Origin: Kordia algicida
GTDB taxonomy: Bacteria; Bacteroidota; Bacteroidia; Flavobacteriales; Flavobacteriaceae
Strand: one strand, 5' to 3'
Assembly: GCF_051013375.1 (NCBI RefSeq)
Contig: NZ_CP142125.1
Length of the DNA: 64,000 nt
A program made the translations under genes and the position numbers. The notes beneath the pieces are model-generated. The model was given only the letters and a program-made list of their open reading frames with translations. It did no database searches and was not told the DNA's origin. Each line of letters starts with the position of its first letter. Position 1 is the stretch's first letter. This document shows positions 61,920 through 64,000 of the stretch, one piece after another.

Positions 61920-63782
61920 TCATGAGATGTAATTTACTGTTTCGGGTGTTTTTAGTATTTTTTTCCAAAAATCACTGTAAAAATTAGGCGTTTTTAATAA
62001 TGTAATATGATTGCCATGTACTTTTGTTTCTCCTTCCTGAATTACATAAATTTCATCAGCAATTTGCTTTAAATAGTGTAAATGATCGGAGATGAAAATA
62101 ATGGCCATTTTCGATTTTAATTGTTCTAATAATTCAAAAACAAACCGCTCAGTTTTCTTGTCCATTGTTGCAGTAAATTCATCTAAAACTAACAGTTGTG
62201 GTTTTTTATACAAGACGCGAATAAGCGCTAAAACCTGTTTTTGTCCTTTAGATAAATTGATTCCACCTTTTCCAAGCATGGTTGCATATCCTTTTGGTAA
62301 GCTTTGAATAAAATCTTCAAAGCCGTATTCTGTAATAAAAGCATCTACATTTTGAAGCGTATCTTCTTCGCCCAACACAATATTATCAAAAACGGTATTC
62401 GGAAAAATGGTCACTTCTTGTGGAATAACGCCAATAATATTGCGCCAATCTTTGGTTAATATTTGCTTTAGCGGAATTTCTTTATTCACTAAAATTTCGC
62501 CGCTCGTATGTGTATAAAATTTTTGAATAATTTGACTTAACGTACTTTTTCCGCAACCACTTTCGCCAACAATGGCAATGCATTGCTTTTTTGAAATTTT
62601 AATGTTGATATTATTTAATACATTTTCCTTATCGGAAAAACCAAAAGAAACATTTTTAATTTCGAGCGATTTAAACTTTGTTAATGGTGTTTTTCCTGTG
62701 GCTTCTTCTTCCAAAGCAATAAATTCGTGCATTCTGTCAAAAGCAACTTTTGCTTCACTAATTGGGATTGCCACCAATGCCAATTGTGCTACAGATGGCA
62801 ACAATGAAAATGCAATGCACAATACCGCAGTAAGTTCGCCAATAAGCATCACTTCTGTATACACTAGGAACGAAGAATATATCAAAATGCCCATTAAAAA
62901 TAAGACACCAAATACACTTGAAAATAAGGACAACCGTATGTTTATTTTGCCTAGTTGAAATATTTTATCTTGAAAATTACCGTAAATACGTTGGTTCATT
63001 TTCTGAAAAACACCTTGTCTGTTGGTATTTTTTATGATAGATATATTTTGTAGCGAATCAATATAATTACTTTCATTATCTGTACAACTGTGCATAATTT
63101 CTTTTTGTGCTTTGATGATTTTTGTGTTGAAACCATACATAAACAAGAAATAAAACGGCAGACTTGTGATTGCGATCAGACCAATTTGCCACGAATAGAA
63201 GAATAAAAATCCTAGTGAAACAAGTGAAATCAGTGTATGTATTACTACATTTCCGACCACTACTTTTATGACATTTTGAATGCGCTGCGTATCGTTGAAT
63301 CGGGCAACCAATTCCCCAATTTTTCGCGTATCAAAGAACGGTTTTGGTAAGCGTAACAACGATGTATAAAATCGGTCGATAATACGATTGTTCAAATTCT
63401 TACTTTGAGAAATCAAATACTGATCGCGCAAGGTTGTAAAATAGGCTTTTATCAATAACAAGGCAGTGACAATAGCAATACTAAAAATGAGCATATTGGT
63501 ATCTTTAGATGGTAGAATCGTATCAATAAGTTGCTGTGCAAATACCGCAATGCTCATTCCTAAAATCGCAATACATATTCCTAAAATAATACTGTAACTT
63601 ATGGTTTTATGGTCTGGTTTTAAAATATTTAAAAACCATTTTTTTCGTAATTCGTGTCGTTTGTTGAATCTCTCAGAATTTTCGTCAATTGTCATTGATT
63701 GAATCACCTGATATATAATACCAAATGCCAAGATTAAAATTGCGATAATCAAAAAATAAATAATGTTATTAAGTATCATCAT
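61920..63782 (-). CDS. ABC exporter, fused membrane and ATPase domains
   Basis: Encodes 620 residues. A short N-terminal span (7-27) and linker (HELRKKWFLNILKPDHK) lead to a six-helix exporter domain (60-340). The ATPase domain has Walker A GESGCGKS (406-413), an LSKGQKQ signature, LVLDEFTATMD and an ISDH H-loop. Layout and the linker match C39-peptidase bacteriocin exporters, but the C39 domain is missing. It could export the lanthipeptide-like peptides with a separate protease; inferred. Confidence 0.75.
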   Translation of the reverse strand: MMILNNIIYFLIIAILILAFGIIYQVIQSMTIDENSERFNKRHELRKKWFLNILKPDHKTISYSIILGICIAILGMSIAVFAQQLIDTILPSKDTNMLIFSIAIVTALLLIKAYFTTLRDQYLISQSKNLNNRIIDRFYTSLLRLPKPFFDTRKIGELVARFNDTQRIQNVIKVVVGNVVIHTLISLVSLGFLFFYSWQIGLIAITSLPFYFLFMYGFNTKIIKAQKEIMHSCTDNESNYIDSLQNISIIKNTNRQGVFQKMNQRIYGNFQDKIFQLGKINIRLSLFSSVFGVLFLMGILIYSSFLVYTEVMLIGELTAVLCIAFSLLPSVAQLALVAIPISEAKVAFDRMHEFIALEEEATGKTPLTKFKSLEIKNVSFGFSDKENVLNNINIKISKKQCIAIVGESGCGKSTLSQIIQKFYTHTSGEILVNKEIPLKQILTKDWRNIIGVIPQEVTIFPNTVFDNIVLGEEDTLQNVDAFITEYGFEDFIQSLPKGYATMLGKGGINLSKGQKQVLALIRVLYKKPQLLVLDEFTATMDKKTERFVFELLEQLKSKMAIIFISDHLHYLKQIADEIYVIQEGETKVHGNHITLLKTPNFYSDFWKKILKTPETVNYIS

Positions 63783-63841
63783 TTGGTACGTTAAAGATTG
63801 AACAACAAACTAATTTACCGTAACTTGATGCAGATTTTATT

Positions 63842-63892
63842 GTTGATTCGCTACCGTTTGCTGGTAAGACAATCGGTAGCTCGTTAATCAAC
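63842..63892. promoter_or_regulatory. Long imperfect hairpin upstream of the exporter gene
   Basis: Nested stems GTTGATT / AATCAAC and GCTACCG / CGGTAGC around a 17-base loop, about 60 bases before the exporter start. No T-run. Possibly a leader structure or repeat. Confidence 0.4.
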
Positions 63893-64000
63893 AACCATAC
63901 TTTTTTGAGAAAGTATTCGTCGATCTAAATATTTACAAGCTGATATTCCATAAAGAAATCGGCAAAACTTTATGTAACTTTCATACAGCAGTAAATAATC

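Noticed and set aside
61596..61987. Two plus-strand frames beyond the TIMP-like gene
   Set aside because: The first overlaps that gene's 3' end out of frame and covers a minus-strand terminator; the second runs into the exporter gene. No family match.
1..64000. tRNA or rRNA genes
   Set aside because: No cloverleaf with a GTTCRANNC T-loop and no rRNA core sequence was seen on either strand; the hairpin at 63,842 does not fold as a tRNA.

Overview
The window is low-GC DNA from a marine-type Flavobacteriaceae (Bacteroidota), plausibly Kordia or a close relative. Support: TAnnTTTG-type promoter boxes, short class I lanthipeptide-like precursors with a basic leader and a GG site, signal peptides ending in AQ, a surface TPR plus outer-membrane barrel pair, DUF2911, DUF2314 and an FtsE-type ATPase. 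The genus is inferred from gene style only.

Bases 1-26,900 are accessory. On the left are a small membrane protein, a probable winged-helix protein and a large HEPN-containing protein. Bases 3,302-15,327 form a one-direction, tightly packed block of 23 small genes that I cannot match to a described system. It holds a charge-segregated beta protein, a second copy of that fold with a beta-propeller spliced into it, three peptidoglycan-hydrolase-type proteins (one with its zinc ligands lost), two peptidoglycan-binding-type membrane proteins, a zinc protease, a holin-like protein, a spanin-like overlapping pair and about 17 proteins with a single membrane segment. There is no terminase, portal, tail, integrase, replication or packaging gene. 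The best reading is the structural and lysis half of a tail-less, membrane-containing provirus, or an envelope-spanning device derived from one. After it come a restriction-modification pair (15.4-19.2 kb), a membrane protein, a membrane sensor / histidine kinase / NtrC-type regulator set and a GreA/Rnk-like plus universal-stress module. A decayed second copy of the block's right end (M15 peptidase 3' end plus about 170 bp of non-coding repeat) lies at 26.44-26.90 kb, so the island was built by accretion.

Bases 27,000-64,000 look like core chromosome. They hold cell-surface glycan genes (four glycosyltransferases, a sugar ketoisomerase and a methyltransferase beside ftsE), a TPR/outer-membrane pair, a lipoprotein amidohydrolase, asparagine synthetase, a secreted caspase-like protease, a dipeptide epimerase, envelope hydrolases, diaminopimelate decarboxylase, sucC, endonuclease V, PhoD phosphatase and an ABC exporter. 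Three orphan lanthipeptide-like precursors (41.6, 55.0 and 55.3 kb) have no modification enzyme nearby. A gene-free 1.6-kb stretch (56.8-58.4 kb) holds a tandem family of promoter-plus-hairpin units that look like small RNA genes.

Four genes (histidine kinase, universal stress protein, amidohydrolase, sucC) are each broken by the same one-base event, GAAC read as GAAAC. This looks like a systematic sequence error rather than biology.
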